A stretch of DNA of 64,000 nt from Chryseobacterium camelliae (GCF_030818575.1 NZ_JAUTAL010000001.1:3720001-3784000), one strand, 5' to 3'; counted from the first letter of the stretch, positions 7,933-18,581 are shown. Notes: generated by a model from the sequence alone, not told the origin. A program made the numbers and translations.

Positions 7933-9264
7933 TTAGAAAGGATACTCATAAATTTCAGATTCGTGTAAATAAGGGTTTCCTGTAGGAATCAGTTTCAGTT
8001 TGGATAATGCTGTCATTACCGTAAAGATAAACAGTCCTCCTACGAAAAGGATCGCTCCGATCACCAATAGGAATACTTCAGGCGTTTTCCAGTATGGACC
8101 TACCGTTCCTGGCATCACCATATTGAAGTAGTCTACGATGTGTCCGAAAATCACTACTACAGCCATAGTGGTAACTACCTTGTAGTTTCTCTTGATGCTG
8201 CTGCTGACCAATACCAATAGCGGTAAAAGGAAGTTAACGATTAGCATCGGTAAGAAAGTAGGAGAGTAGTGCTGGAACCTTCCGAAGAAGTAGTTAACCT
8301 CTTCCGGAACGTTAGCGTACCAGTATAACATGAATTGAGCAAACCATGTATATGTCCAAAGCATACTTGTTGCGAAAAGGAATACACCAAGGTCATGCAG
8401 GTGATTGTCATTAAATTGAGGCAGGAACCCGTTTTTCTTAAGGAAAACACTTAAAAGGATGATTACTGCAATACCGCTTGACAGGCAGCTTACCATAGAA
8501 TACCAGATATACATGGTAGAATACCAGTGAGGGTCAATAGACATCAACCAGTCCCAGGCCCAGGCTGCAGAAGCAAATCCGAAGAATGCAATATATCCTA
8601 CCGCCCATCTGTACAGCATCTGATAATCTGTCCTGGATTTCGTTTCATCCACTTTTTTAGACTGTGCCTTAAGTTTCCATGCAAAGAAAGATGCTCCCAC
8701 TACATAGATGATTGTTCTTACTGCATAGAACGGAATGTTAAGGAACTTTTTCTTTTCAAAAAGAATAACGTCGAAGTTTGGTTTTGTAGGGTCTGTAAGG
8801 TCTGGATCCATCCAGTGGAACAGGTGTCCGTTATGTGTGATATTCAGGATCATGATGATAACCAGAATAGCACCTCCGTATGGAATATAAGAAGCAATAG
8901 CTTCCATTACTCTTGTAATGATGATTGGCCAACCTGCGTGCGCAGCATGCTGAATACAGTAGAAGAACAGTACGCAGCAGCTTACCCCGAAGAAAAATAC
9001 GGCTACAAAATGGATGGATGCCAAAGGCTGATTGTGAATCTGCATGGCAGCATGTTCCAGATGAGCTTCATGATCCTGAGGACCTACCATCTCGCTGGAG
9101 TGGGTAGGGGCATTATGGCCTGAAGAATGAACAGCCTCCATCATATGTTCGATCTTTTCAGTGGTGATTCCCTTATTCATAAAGAAACCGATACCAAACA
9201 ATACCAAACCTACAATAAGGAGAATTATAGAAGTTGACTTTAATTTTGGTGAAAAACTATACAT
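7933..9264 (-). CDS. actF: Alternative complex III subunit ActF (quinone-binding membrane subunit)
   Basis: This 443-residue polytopic membrane protein has about ten hydrophobic segments and is the last gene of the actABCDEF order. ActF is one of two NrfD-like integral subunits of alternative complex III, the quinol:cytochrome c oxidoreductase that replaces bc1 in many Bacteroidota. Typical sequence features are the WAWDWLMSIDPHWYSTMY region and the MLWTYTWFAQFMLYWY helix. A histidine-rich loop (about 40-80) follows the first helix. Only 8 bases separate it from actE. Confidence is high from sequence and operon position. Confidence 0.92.
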   Translation of the reverse strand: MYSFSPKLKSTSIILLIVGLVLFGIGFFMNKGITTEKIEHMMEAVHSSGHNAPTHSSEMVGPQDHEAHLEHAAMQIHNQPLASIHFVAVFFFGVSCCVLFFYCIQHAAHAGWPIIITRVMEAIASYIPYGGAILVIIMILNITHNGHLFHWMDPDLTDPTKPNFDVILFEKKKFLNIPFYAVRTIIYVVGASFFAWKLKAQSKKVDETKSRTDYQMLYRWAVGYIAFFGFASAAWAWDWLMSIDPHWYSTMYIWYSMVSCLSSGIAVIILLSVFLKKNGFLPQFNDNHLHDLGVFLFATSMLWTYTWFAQFMLYWYANVPEEVNYFFGRFQHYSPTFLPMLIVNFLLPLLVLVSSSIKRNYKVVTTMAVVVIFGHIVDYFNMVMPGTVGPYWKTPEVFLLVIGAILFVGGLFIFTVMTALSKLKLIPTGNPYLHESEIYEYPF

Positions 9265-9272
9265 TTCTTGTC

Positions 9273-9953
9273 TTATTTTTTAGTTGCGGTAGAATCTGTT
9301 TTTGCTCCTGAAGCGGCTGCCGCCGGTGCTGCTGCATTCTTTTTAAATGCATTCATCACATACATGGCCACTCTCCATCGGTCTCCTGCGTTCAGCTGTC
9401 CTGCATAAGAACCCATTGCGTTTCTACCGTTCGTAATTACATAATGAACAGATCCTACAGTAATTTCTCTGTCTGCATAATTAGGTACTCCCGAAAATGC
9501 TCCACTCTGTACGATTGGACCTTGTCCGTCTCCTCCTACACCATGACAAGCAGAACATGTATGGTCAAAAAGGATTTTTCCTCTTTCAAGATCTTTTGCT
9601 GCATTGGCAGGATTGAGAGGGGAAGTGGTAAGTGTCTTTGAAGCATCATACCCGGCATTATACTCATCTACATTTTTAGGAAGTTTCCCTTCTTCAAAAA
9701 TACCGTCTTTATTTTGAGGAACTGTACCTTCTACCGGTGTAAGTCCTGTTGCTCCATCATTTTTTACGAAAGCGGGGATTTCATTTTCATGATCAGAATA
9801 AGCATCCTGAGCTTTCATCAATGGGTCATAGGCTACCGGGAAATACATATCCGGGAAATATACCAGAGGTGTATTCTCTTTCGGACCGCAGGAATTAAGT
9901 AAAACTGTTGTTAAACCTAAAATCGCTGTAATTTTTAATACATTCTTTTTCAT
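9273..9953 (-). CDS. actE: Alternative complex III subunit ActE (mono-haem cytochrome c lipoprotein)
   Basis: This 226-residue lipoprotein has a signal peptide with lipobox VLLNSC and one haem c site (CSACH, followed by GVGGDGQGP). A distal methionine is available in the NAMGSYAGQL segment. It is the cytochrome subunit that hands electrons on from complex III. The C-terminus is alanine/serine rich. I place the start at 9953 (MKKNVLKI) rather than the in-frame ATG at 9962, because this start follows the actD stop by one base and gives a clean signal peptide. Confidence 0.92.
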   Translation of the reverse strand: MKKNVLKITAILGLTTVLLNSCGPKENTPLVYFPDMYFPVAYDPLMKAQDAYSDHENEIPAFVKNDGATGLTPVEGTVPQNKDGIFEEGKLPKNVDEYNAGYDASKTLTTSPLNPANAAKDLERGKILFDHTCSACHGVGGDGQGPIVQSGAFSGVPNYADREITVGSVHYVITNGRNAMGSYAGQLNAGDRWRVAMYVMNAFKKNAAAPAAAASGAKTDSTATKK

Positions 9954-9954
9954 C

Positions 9955-10476
9955 TTAAGCATCTTTAACAGTTATTTCTTCTACTCCGGTTTCTATCAGC
10001 AGCTGCTTTACAGAATCTACGTCATCCGTTACGAATTCCATCATGAATTTATCATCGGTAGTCCTTGGATCAGGATTCTGCGCAGGCGCTCCCGGATACA
10101 TTTTGTTTCTTACCAAAAAGGTAAGCGACATCATGTGGGCGGCACAGAATACCATTAATTCAAACATAGGAACCACGAATGCAGGCATGTTGTGTGCCCA
10201 GTCGAACGCCGGTTTACCACCGATGTTCTGAGGCCAGTCATGGTTCATGGTATACCATGTAAGGGTGGCACCAATCGTAACTCCGTAAAGAGCGTAGAGG
10301 AATGCAGCATCAGAAATTCTTGTTTTCTTCAGCCCCAAAGCCTTATCCAGCCCGTGAACCGGGAACGGAGTATATACTTCGTTAATTTTAATTCCTTTAT
10401 CGTTGAATGCTCTAACGCCGTTCATTAAATCGTCGTCGTCAGCATAAAGTCCGTATACAATTTTAGTGGTGCTCAT
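9955..10476 (-). CDS. actD: Alternative complex III subunit ActD (DUF3341)
   Basis: This membrane protein of about 173 residues belongs to the DUF3341/ActD family. A short cytoplasmic N-terminal domain (KIVYGLYADDDDLMNGVRAF) is followed by two transmembrane helices (about 65-85 and 105-130) and a soluble tail. In the complex, ActD packs against the NrfD-like subunits. The start at 10476 (MSTTK) overlaps the end of actC by 14 bases; an upstream in-frame ATG at 10503 is less likely because family members start at the later site. Confidence 0.9.
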   Translation of the reverse strand: MSTTKIVYGLYADDDDLMNGVRAFNDKGIKINEVYTPFPVHGLDKALGLKKTRISDAAFLYALYGVTIGATLTWYTMNHDWPQNIGGKPAFDWAHNMPAFVVPMFELMVFCAAHMMSLTFLVRNKMYPGAPAQNPDPRTTDDKFMMEFVTDDVDSVKQLLIETGVEEITVKDA

Positions 10477-11860
10477 CTCCTTCTTTTGCTTTATAAGTTT
10501 CACCTGAGATTTTCAGAATCGATTTTAATTCAGCCTGTGCAATTACAGGGAATGTTCTTGCGTACAATAAGAATAATACAGAGAAGAATCCGATTGTTCC
10601 CAAATATACACCCACGTCAATGATTGTTGGCTTAAACATCGTCCAAGAACTTGGTAAATAGTCTCTGGAAAGGTTGATAACGATGATATCAAAACGCTCA
10701 AACCACATCCCGATGTTAATGATCAGGGCAACAATGAAAGTCCAGATAATGTTCGTTCTCAGTTTTTTGAACCAGAATGAAGCCGGAATAACAAGGTTAC
10801 AGATGATCAATGACCAGAAAGCCCACCAGTATGGTCCTACAGCAGCTCCCGGAGAAAGGTATGTGAAATCCTCAAATCTGGATCCGGAATACCATCCGAT
10901 GAAATATTCAGTAGCATAAGCTACGGTTACCATACCACCGGTAAGGATGATTACGATGTTCATAATTTCGATATGATACATAGTAATGTATTCTTCAAGA
11001 TGACATACTTTTCTTGCTACAAGCAGCAGGGTCTGTACCATTGCAAATCCTGAGAAGATTGCACCCGCAACGAAGTACGGAGGATAAATGGTAGAGTGCC
11101 ATCCTTTAATTACCGATGTGGCGAAGTCAAAGGATACCGTGGTGTGTACCGAGAATACAAGCGGTGTTGCAAGACCGGCCAGTACCAAAGATAATTCTTC
11201 AAATCTCTGCCAGTGCTTCGCTTTACCTCCCCACCCGAAAGCAAGGAATGTGTAGATCTTTCTTGTCCAAGGTGTCTTTGCTCTGTCACGGATCATGGCA
11301 AAGTCAGGGATAAGTCCCATAAACCAGAATACCGTAGATACTGAGAAATATGTAGAGATCGCAAATACGTCCCAAAGTAGAGGAGAGTTGAAGTTCCCCC
11401 AAAGAGAACCGAACTGGTTTGGAAGAGGGAATACCCAATATCCTACCCAAACTCTACCCATGTGGATTACCGGGAAGATTGCTGCCTGTACTACCGCGAA
11501 GATGGTCATTGCTTCCGCAGAACGGTTTACAGACATTCTCCAACGTTGTCTAAATAATAATAATACTGCTGAGATTAAGGTTCCGGCGTGACCGATACCT
11601 ACCCACCAAACGAAGTTAGTGATGTCCCATCCCCAGTTAATCGTCCTGTTAAGTCCCCATGCTCCAATACCTGTTCCGATAGTGTAAGCGATACAGCCGA
11701 ATCCGTAGATGAATAGAACCAAGGCAGCGTATAATGAGATCCACCATAGTTTACCTGCTCTTTCTTCGATAGGTCGTGCAATATCTTCCGTGATATCGTG
11801 ATAAGTTTTGTGACCAATAATCAGAGGTTCCCTTATCGGAGCTTCGTAATGTCCTGACAT
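10463..11860 (-). CDS. actC: Alternative complex III subunit ActC (NrfD-like)
   Basis: This 465-residue protein has about ten transmembrane helices. It is the first NrfD-like quinol-binding subunit of alternative complex III. The N-terminal REPLIIGHKTYHDITEDIARP motif and WGWDITNFVWWVGIGHAGTLISA helices are typical. It sits 25 bases downstream of actB and overlaps actD. It works with ActB iron-sulfur clusters to move electrons from menaquinol to the haem subunits. Confidence 0.94.
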   Translation of the reverse strand: MSGHYEAPIREPLIIGHKTYHDITEDIARPIEERAGKLWWISLYAALVLFIYGFGCIAYTIGTGIGAWGLNRTINWGWDITNFVWWVGIGHAGTLISAVLLLFRQRWRMSVNRSAEAMTIFAVVQAAIFPVIHMGRVWVGYWVFPLPNQFGSLWGNFNSPLLWDVFAISTYFSVSTVFWFMGLIPDFAMIRDRAKTPWTRKIYTFLAFGWGGKAKHWQRFEELSLVLAGLATPLVFSVHTTVSFDFATSVIKGWHSTIYPPYFVAGAIFSGFAMVQTLLLVARKVCHLEEYITMYHIEIMNIVIILTGGMVTVAYATEYFIGWYSGSRFEDFTYLSPGAAVGPYWWAFWSLIICNLVIPASFWFKKLRTNIIWTFIVALIINIGMWFERFDIIVINLSRDYLPSSWTMFKPTIIDVGVYLGTIGFFSVLFLLYARTFPVIAQAELKSILKISGETYKAKEGDEHH

Positions 11861-11885
11861 TTTTTACCTATTTATTATTTAAACT

Positions 11886-14800
11886 TTATTTTTCTACTCT
11901 GTTTCTTACTTTAGTATGATAGAACACGTTTGGCTTGGTTCCGATCTCTTCAAGTAAATAATATCTTCTGTTGTCAGCATATAGCTTTCTCACTTCAGAT
12001 GCTTTGTCGTTCATGTCCCCGAACTGTATAGAACCGGTAGTACATGCTTTTGAACAAGCAGTCTGGAACTCTCCGTCTTTTACTACTCTTCCTTCTTTTT
12101 TGGCTTCAAGGATGGTAGTCTGTGTCATTTGGATACACAGAGAGCATTTCTCCATAACCCCTCTTGTTCTTACAACTACGTCAGGATTAAGTACCATTCT
12201 TCCAAGGTCGTTGTTCATATTGAAGTCGAACTTGTCATTCAGGTTATAGGTAAACCAGTTGAAACGTCTTACTTTATAAGGACAGTTGTTCGCACAATAT
12301 CTTGTACCGATACATCTGTTGTATGCCATATGGTTCTGACCCTGCTGCCCGTGAGATGTTGCCGCTACCGGACAAACCGTTTCACATGGTGCGTGGTTAC
12401 AGTGCTGACACATTACCGGCTGGAAGATTACGTCAGGATTTTCTGCAGGATGGTTAAGGGCACCGCCCTCTCCGTTGAATGCTGTTCCATACAGTTCAGG
12501 CACCGCCATTCCTTCCTTAAGACCTTCATATACCTCTACCTTCTGTTTGGCAGAATAATAACGGTCAATTCTTAACCAGTACATATCCCTGGACATTCTT
12601 ACTTCATCCTTACCTACAACCGGAACGTTGTTTTCTGCCTGACAAGCGATCACACAAGCTCCACATCCCGTACAGGAGTTCAGGTCGATAGACATATTGA
12701 AGTGAGGCCCGTCTGTATCATCAAAAGCATCCCAAAGGTCAATTTTTCTCGCCGGAAGGGCTCCGCTGATGGTATGGTATTCCAAAGGCTTGTTCCAACC
12801 GTGGTGCTCATCGTCAAAAGCTACGTTTAAGAAATCTGCTAAAGGAACTTCCTTAGCAATTTCATAACGTCCCATTAGGGTGTTTTGAAGCTGAATACCC
12901 GCAAACGGGTGCATTTCGCCTGTTTTTTCGATTTTGATATTGGATACGGCGAGGTTGGAACCGTCAAACAAAGGATAAGCATTAACACCGGTATCTGCAG
13001 TAGCACCAGAGTTTTTCTTACCGTAACCTAAGGCAAGCCCTACAGACCCTTCTGCCTGTCCTGGCTGAATAAATACAGGAACATCTTTTACCGTTACTCC
13101 GTTCACTGTAACGTTCACGATGGACCCGTCCAGCTGCATTCTTGCGTTAAGGTTATTTTCGATGCCTAATCTTTCCGCATCTTTAGGAGATATTGTCAGG
13201 TAATTATCCCATGACATTCTGGTCAACGGATCCGGTAACTCTTGAAGCCAAGGGTTATTGGCCTGTGTTCCGTCTCCCATTGCCGTTTTGGTATACAATA
13301 CCAATTCCAGGTCAGACGCTTTGAAGCCTCCTAATTCGGCTAATGCCTGAGCGGCATTTCCACCGGAATAAGATAAAGTCGTTGTGTTGGATGTAGTATT
13401 GAATCCGTTATATAATGCTTTATTGAAAGAAGTGCCTCCTAACAGAGCAGTGGCATTTGCTTTCAGGTAATCGTAATAGTTGTTTATTTTGCAGCATTAT
13501 TCTGTCCGTTCTTCCAAACCAACAGGGATTCTTCAATCTGTCTTGATTTGTAGATCTTCTGGATGGTAGGCTGCATTAAAGTATACATTCCTGTCTGAGG
13601 CTCGATATCTCCCCATGATTCCAGCCAGTTGGCTACAGGAATGACAGCTTTCGCTGCTTTGTACATTTCGTTTTTCTTATCAGCAATGGCAACTACATAA
13701 GGAACTTTAGATAAGGATTTCTTGAAATCCTCACCTTTGTGGTAAGAGTAAATAGGATCTACATTGTTGGCGATCAATACGCCTACCTGTCCAGCATTTA
13801 CCCATCCCAGGAATTCCTGGAATCTTGCTTTATCAAATTCCTTAAGGAAATTAGCCTTTCCTGTGAATGCTACAGAACCTAGTTTCTGGTTGATCAGATG
13901 AGCTAACACCTGAGCACCTTTGGATCCGTCTGCAAACACCACAGCTTTGCTGCCTTTAGCCTGAAGTTCTTTAGCAATTTCTGACGCCGTTTTTTGTCAG
14001 AAGTTCCGCCGCCTACGATGGCATTGTAAACTTCAACCAATGTTTTATTAACTGCACTTGGCTTTAATCTGTATCTTGAGTCTGCATTGGCTCCTGTTAA
14101 AGACATATTGGATTCAACCTGGATATGTCTCAGCATGTTTGCTCCCGGCTTTCTTGCTGCTGCGTAAGAGGACTCAAGGCTTGACGCATTGTAGTCTCCT
14201 AAGAAGTCTGCCTGGAAACCTACCACCAATTCAGTTCCCCTAAGATCGTATACTGGTAATGCTCTGGTCCCGAAAACTTCCTGAGCTGCATCTAAAGCGG
14301 CAGCATATGGGAATGCATCGTAGGTTACCAGTTCCGCGGTAGGGTATTTTGACTTGAATTCAGCAAATAACTTTTTGAAAGTAGGCGAAGGCAAAGAGTG
14401 TGATAAAAGCACAATCTTTTTCCCTGCCGTATTTGCTTCTGCAAGACCTTTAAGGATAAAAGCATCTACTTTGTCAAAAGTTTCATCCTTCCCGTCAAGC
14501 TTAGGTTGTTTTACTTTATCGTTGTCATATAAAGAAAGAACGCTTGCCTGAGCTCTTGCATTGGTTTTACCCAAATCTCCAGCAGCAGTATTAGGCTCGA
14601 TCTTAATAGGTCTTCCTTCTCTGGTTTTTACCAAAACGCTGGCAAAATCAAAACCGTCGAAATATGTTGAAGCGTAATAATTAGGAATCCCCGGGATGAT
14701 GTCATGCGGTTTTACCACATAAGGAATCGTTTTGATTACCGGAGCTTCACACGCAGCAAGGGTTACCGCTGCAGTAGAGAAACCTAATAGTTTTAAAAAG

Positions 14801-14955
14801 TCTCTTCTTGAAGTACTAGATCCGTTCTTTTCAGCATCTCCGAGAAAATCTTCTACCGGAATTTCTTCCTGGAACTCTTTTTGAGCCAGCTTATTGTTTA
14901 AAGCCGGGTCTTTAAGTTCATGAATACTTCTAAATTGTATTTTGTTTGAAGCCAT
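11886..14955 (-). pseudogene. actB: Alternative complex III subunit ActB, reading frame broken by two single-base deletions
   Basis: ActB is a molybdopterin-oxidoreductase-like protein with a C-terminal four-cluster ferredoxin part. The coding sequence lies in three frames: 14955 to about 13996, about 13990 to 13490, and about 13487 to 11886. Adding one A (minus strand) to the A6 run at 13990-13995 and one to the A4 run at 13487-13490 restores a single 1023-codon frame with continuous family sequence. The N-terminus has a Tat-like SRRDFLK motif (RR at 50-51) and an AAC lipobox (Cys69). The C-terminal part has the cysteine groups CTGCGACVIAC, CQHCNHAPCETVCP, CANNCP and CSLC...CSKAC. All other act genes are intact, so I think the deletions are sequencing errors. 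If real, complex III would lack its Fe-S subunit. Confidence 0.88.
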
Positions 14956-14977
14956 TTATACTTCTAATTTTTAGTTA

Positions 14978-16345
14978 TTAATAATGACATTTACCACATT
15001 CAATACCTCCAATTGCATCTACAGTAATCTTACCACCGTCTTTAGGGTATTGTTTTTTCAGTTTTTCGTGTAGATTCTTGAAGTACTCTTTATTATAACC
15101 GTTGTTCATATCAACTTCAGTAGTTCTGTGGCACTCAATACACCATCCCATCGTAAAGTCATTGGCCATCTGAACAACATTCATGGTATCTATTTTACCG
15201 TGACAAGCTTTACATACCACATCAATTTTGTTATTAGGGTTCTTTTTGTTGAAAGAATTGATGATTGCCTGTTCACCGGCTACTACGTGCTGTGCATGGT
15301 TAAAGTATACGAAATCCGGCATGTTGTGGATTCTGGTCCATTCAACCGGCTGTGTCTTACCGGTATACTGCTGTTTCTGAGCATCCCAGCCCGTCGCTGC
15401 GTAAATCTTCTGGATCTCCCCGTCATAGAATGCCTTATCTTTTCCTGGCTCCATGTAGTGATCTGCATTGTATTCGGAAATCGTTCTGTGACAGTTCATA
15501 CAAACGTTCATCGATGGGATTTCAGATACTTTACCGTACTTGGCACTGGAGTGACATAGCTGACAGTCGATTTTCTGTTCTCCTGCGTGAATCTTGTGCG
15601 AGAAGTAGATTGGTTGTTCAGGTTTGTAGCCTTTGTAAACCCCGATCCACATCAGCCAGTTCCATACGCCATAAGCAGCAAGGATGGCTAATATCGCCAG
15701 TAAAGCCTTACCTACATAATGATACTTTTCATAGATTTCACGGAAAGAGCGAACCCTGGTCTCATTAAGTCCGGATAATTCTTCAGACTGACCCAGTTTT
15801 ACTAATTGTCTTAGTTTTAACAAGATCCAGACTAGAAGTCCTGCAATCGCTAAAAGTGAAATGATTACTATATTGGTAGTAGTAGAGCTTTGTGGGGCTG
15901 CATTGGCCGTTCCGGCAGCAGCTGTGTCTTTGGCAGCATCGGTTGTTGCCGGCTCCGGTGCTGGAGGATTAGTTGTATACGCTAAAATGTCGTCTATGTC
16001 CTTGTCTGAAAGATTAGGAAAGACCTGCATTTCAGTCTTGTTGTACTTCTCAAAAATCTCATTGGCATACTTGTCTCCGGAAGCTCTGAGCTCTTTGTTG
16101 TTTTTGATCCACTTGTGAAGCCAATCTTTGTCTACACCACCTTCTGTCTTCACTCGTTCTACAACCCCTTTAAGAGGTGGTCCTACAACTTGTTTATCCA
16201 GCGCGTGACATGCCGTACAATTCGCTTTGAAAAGTTTCTCGCCGTTTTTAGGATCGCCGTCTTGCCCGTAAATTGAAGCACTGGTTGATAACAATAGTCC
16301 TATTGCAATCAACGTTTTTTTATAATGCTTTCTCCAACTAATCAT
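14978..16345 (-). CDS. actA: Alternative complex III subunit ActA (multihaem cytochrome c, six CXXCH)
   Basis: This 455-residue protein has a signal peptide (about 1-27) followed by a mono-haem cytochrome c domain (CTACH at 43-47). After an alanine/threonine-rich linker come two hydrophobic helices (about 158-178 and 212-235) and then a C-terminal pentahaem domain (CQLCH, CMNCH, CKACH, CIECH, CGKCH). The pentahaem part is classical ActA; the extra N-terminal cytochrome domain is found in Flavobacteriia versions. It is the first gene of the operon. A TAnnTTTG-type -7 element lies about 50 bases upstream. Function in electron transfer from complex III is well supported by family and context. 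Confidence 0.93.
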   Translation of the reverse strand: MISWRKHYKKTLIAIGLLLSTSASIYGQDGDPKNGEKLFKANCTACHALDKQVVGPPLKGVVERVKTEGGVDKDWLHKWIKNNKELRASGDKYANEIFEKYNKTEMQVFPNLSDKDIDDILAYTTNPPAPEPATTDAAKDTAAAGTANAAPQSSTTTNIVIISLLAIAGLLVWILLKLRQLVKLGQSEELSGLNETRVRSFREIYEKYHYVGKALLAILAILAAYGVWNWLMWIGVYKGYKPEQPIYFSHKIHAGEQKIDCQLCHSSAKYGKVSEIPSMNVCMNCHRTISEYNADHYMEPGKDKAFYDGEIQKIYAATGWDAQKQQYTGKTQPVEWTRIHNMPDFVYFNHAQHVVAGEQAIINSFNKKNPNNKIDVVCKACHGKIDTMNVVQMANDFTMGWCIECHRTTEVDMNNGYNKEYFKNLHEKLKKQYPKDGGKITVDAIGGIECGKCHY

Positions 16346-16391
16346 TTAAATTATCTTATGTTAGTAAATATTGAACATTCAATCAATTCCG

Positions 16392-16399
16392 CAAAAATA
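16392..16399 (-). promoter_or_regulatory. Candidate -7 element for the act operon (TATTTTTG)
   Basis: On the minus strand this reads TATTTTTG (TAnnTTTG), 47 bases before the actA start. No convincing TTG partner was found. Confidence 0.45.
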
Positions 16400-16473
16400 A
16401 TATATTTAACAGGAATTTAACGGCATAAGGAAATGGTAAAATATCATTTCACTTTAATTTGTATTGATTCTAA

Positions 16474-16505
16474 ATAACTCTATTTAGCGTAGTTTTTTAA
16501 ATTTG
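16474..16505 (+). promoter_or_regulatory. Promoter of the SPOR-domain gene
   Basis: TTG at 16474-16476, a 21-base spacer, then TAAATTTG at 16498-16505 fit the Flavobacteriia promoter pattern. A second TAAATTTG at 16508-16515 overlaps it and could give an alternative start. Confidence 0.6.
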
Positions 16506-16530
16506 TCTAAATTTGCGGAAACAAGTTTAA

Positions 16531-17070
16531 ATGAGAAATTTGATCAAAATATTTTCAGTATTATCGATGCTTGCATTTTATACTATTGATGCACAACAGA
16601 TTGTAAAACGAGATACATTGTCCGGTACTGAACTTGTCATGACTATGGATTCTAAAGTGAATGCAGCATTGGAAAGCCTGGAGGAAAAATGCTCTAGGAC
16701 TTCCGGAAGCAGCTCTGTAAGAGACATTAACGATGACAGCGCCTTCACAAAACCAACTAAGATTTATGTCCCGAACCGGGAGCTTACCAATGCAGAAATC
16801 TGCAGGAAGAACCCTAGAATTTTAGGATATAAAATACAGATCACAACCGTGAAGAGCAATGACGAAGCCAATGAGGTAAAGGCTTATTTCAGAAAAAGGT
16901 TTCCCAATCTGAAAGTAGAAACCGATGCTTCCCTGAGGCCAAATTACAAAATTCTTGCAGGAAGCTATTTTACCAAGCAGAGCGCAGCCGGTGACCTTGC
17001 TAAAATAAGGGAGTATTTCAAGTCGGCAGCTGCAGTGCAGTACAGGATTTTCTGTGCAGAAGCCAAATAA
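16531..17070 (+). CDS. SPOR-domain exported protein
   Basis: This 179-residue protein has a signal peptide (about 1-20, cut after IDA) and a C-terminal SPOR domain at about 100-178 (GYKIQITTVKSNDEANEVKA, then YKILAGSYFTKQSAAGDLAK). SPOR domains bind denuded glycan strands of peptidoglycan, often at division sites. The central part is serine-rich with a lone pair of cysteines. It stands alone between the divergent act operon and a convergent membrane-protein gene, with its own promoter and a strong terminator. Confidence 0.85.
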   Translation: MRNLIKIFSVLSMLAFYTIDAQQIVKRDTLSGTELVMTMDSKVNAALESLEEKCSRTSGSSSVRDINDDSAFTKPTKIYVPNRELTNAEICRKNPRILGYKIQITTVKSNDEANEVKAYFRKRFPNLKVETDASLRPNYKILAGSYFTKQSAAGDLAKIREYFKSAAAVQYRIFCAEAK

Positions 17071-17097
17071 ACGGTTTAATTTAAGAAGATATATGAG

Positions 17098-17124
17098 CGG
17101 CTGGCCATTGGCCAGCCGTTTCTT
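17098..17124. terminator. Bidirectional terminator
   Basis: Perfect 9-bp arms CGGCTGGCC (17098-17106) and GGCCAGCCG (17110-17118), loop of three, followed by TTTCTTT. It lies between two convergent genes. Confidence 0.88.
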
Positions 17125-18581
17125 TATGCATAATACAGATCCAAAAACCAGAAAAATTCAGACATCCGGTAGATATTATTGCAGGCCAGATATACCAGAA
17201 GAAGCGCAATTACCAACATAAAGGATGATAAGCAGGCCGGTGATTTCCTGTAGCTGTACAGCAGCCATCCCAACAAAAGAGGATACACAAAGACAAAGTG
17301 CCCTCCATAAATATATCCTGTATGCAGGCCGAACTTTAAAAAGCAATGGATTGAAATATCAAAAAGGAAGGAAATCATCAGCACCTGAACCATTCTGTTG
17401 CCGAAATTTTTAAAATAGCTCCAGAAAACCAGCAGCAATAAAGCCGTTATGAAAATGTAGGGTATCCAGGATGAATAGACATCCATAATCAATCCCTTGA
17501 ATTCAAATCCTTTCATATTGTGTTTATCACGAATGATAAAATTCGAAAACAGGATATTCCCTCCAAAAAAATATGACATGACCATATCCCAGAGCGGCGT
17601 TGAATGGACGTTAGAAAACTTCTCATACTGCTCGCTGGTTTTATTGAAGATATTATGGTAATTGAAGTTGATCCTGTTCAGGTATAACAGGACAAAACAT
17701 ATGCAGGTAACGGCAATTCTTAAGGTCGCATTGCCTAGTTTCTTCCAGCTTCTATATAATCCCTTCTCGAACGGGACCGGGATAAAAACCTTTACGATAT
17801 TGGTGATGGTTATTCCGCCTATAGCAATGCCTGAAGCAGCCATGGCAAAAACAGAAATCTTTTTTTCATTCTTTAACTGTTTTGCTGAATAATGGTTGTA
17901 TAAAGTCAGTAAAAACAACGTATAGGTAAAGTTTTCAGGAGTAAATGAAAGGATCATGGTCGTTGAAAATAACCCGAAAAATAAAGCCAGCAAGATACTC
18001 ATAGTTAGAGGCAGGCTGATGATATTCTTAAGGTATTTAAACACCTGAAGGACACTAAGTGAGACTGCAATATTACTGAACCAGGCTAATACCAACCGGA
18101 AAATGGCATCTGTTTTTCCGTCAGATACCCACAAGGCTATAATTCTCATCCAGTTAAAGAAATAATAAGACAGGGGATGCCTTTCAAAACTTCCTCCGGT
18201 CATTACAATAGAACGGTTGTCAAAACTGAAATAAGCATCCCAAGGGATTCTGTCATCAAAAATGATTCTGTAATTGAGGGCAATATAAGTTCCCAGGTAA
18301 CCATATGATAACAGGAAGAACAGGAATATAAGAAGCTCACTACCTGATGAAGGGAATGTCAGCTTTATAAAATCAACGAATTTTGTTTTGAATTTTGACA
18401 CCTCTGAAAATTTATGCAAAAATAGAATAAAAACCGGTCTGGATTGTTGCATCTCTATCATCTTGAACAGGTTTTTACTAAATCTCTGGATATTGATCGA
18501 TGCTTTTTCTGAAAAAGAGCAATTATCGCTTAAATGTAGATATCGAAATGCAGAATGTGAGTAAGAAAAATTTACTGACAT
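17124..18581 (-). CDS. Polytopic membrane protein, possibly DUF6080 family
   Basis: This protein has up to 485 residues and about ten to twelve hydrophobic segments from residue ~80 to the C-terminus. The region LNYRIIFDDRIPWDAYFSFD followed by SFERHPLSYYFFNW recalls membrane glycosyltransferase-like (GT-C) proteins, where an acidic first loop is functional; I believe relatives are listed as DUF6080, but this is from memory. The start is uncertain: the first 40 residues are atypical, and ATG codons at 18461 or 18452 (MIEMQQSRPVF) may be the true start. It is monocistronic, convergent with the SPOR gene. Confidence 0.55.
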   Translation of the reverse strand: MSVNFSYSHSAFRYLHLSDNCSFSEKASINIQRFSKNLFKMIEMQQSRPVFILFLHKFSEVSKFKTKFVDFIKLTFPSSGSELLIFLFFLLSYGYLGTYIALNYRIIFDDRIPWDAYFSFDNRSIVMTGGSFERHPLSYYFFNWMRIIALWVSDGKTDAIFRLVLAWFSNIAVSLSVLQVFKYLKNIISLPLTMSILLALFFGLFSTTMILSFTPENFTYTLFLLTLYNHYSAKQLKNEKKISVFAMAASGIAIGGITITNIVKVFIPVPFEKGLYRSWKKLGNATLRIAVTCICFVLLYLNRINFNYHNIFNKTSEQYEKFSNVHSTPLWDMVMSYFFGGNILFSNFIIRDKHNMKGFEFKGLIMDVYSSWIPYIFITALLLLVFWSYFKNFGNRMVQVLMISFLFDISIHCFLKFGLHTGYIYGGHFVFVYPLLLGWLLYSYRKSPACLSSFMLVIALLLVYLACNNIYRMSEFFWFLDLYYA

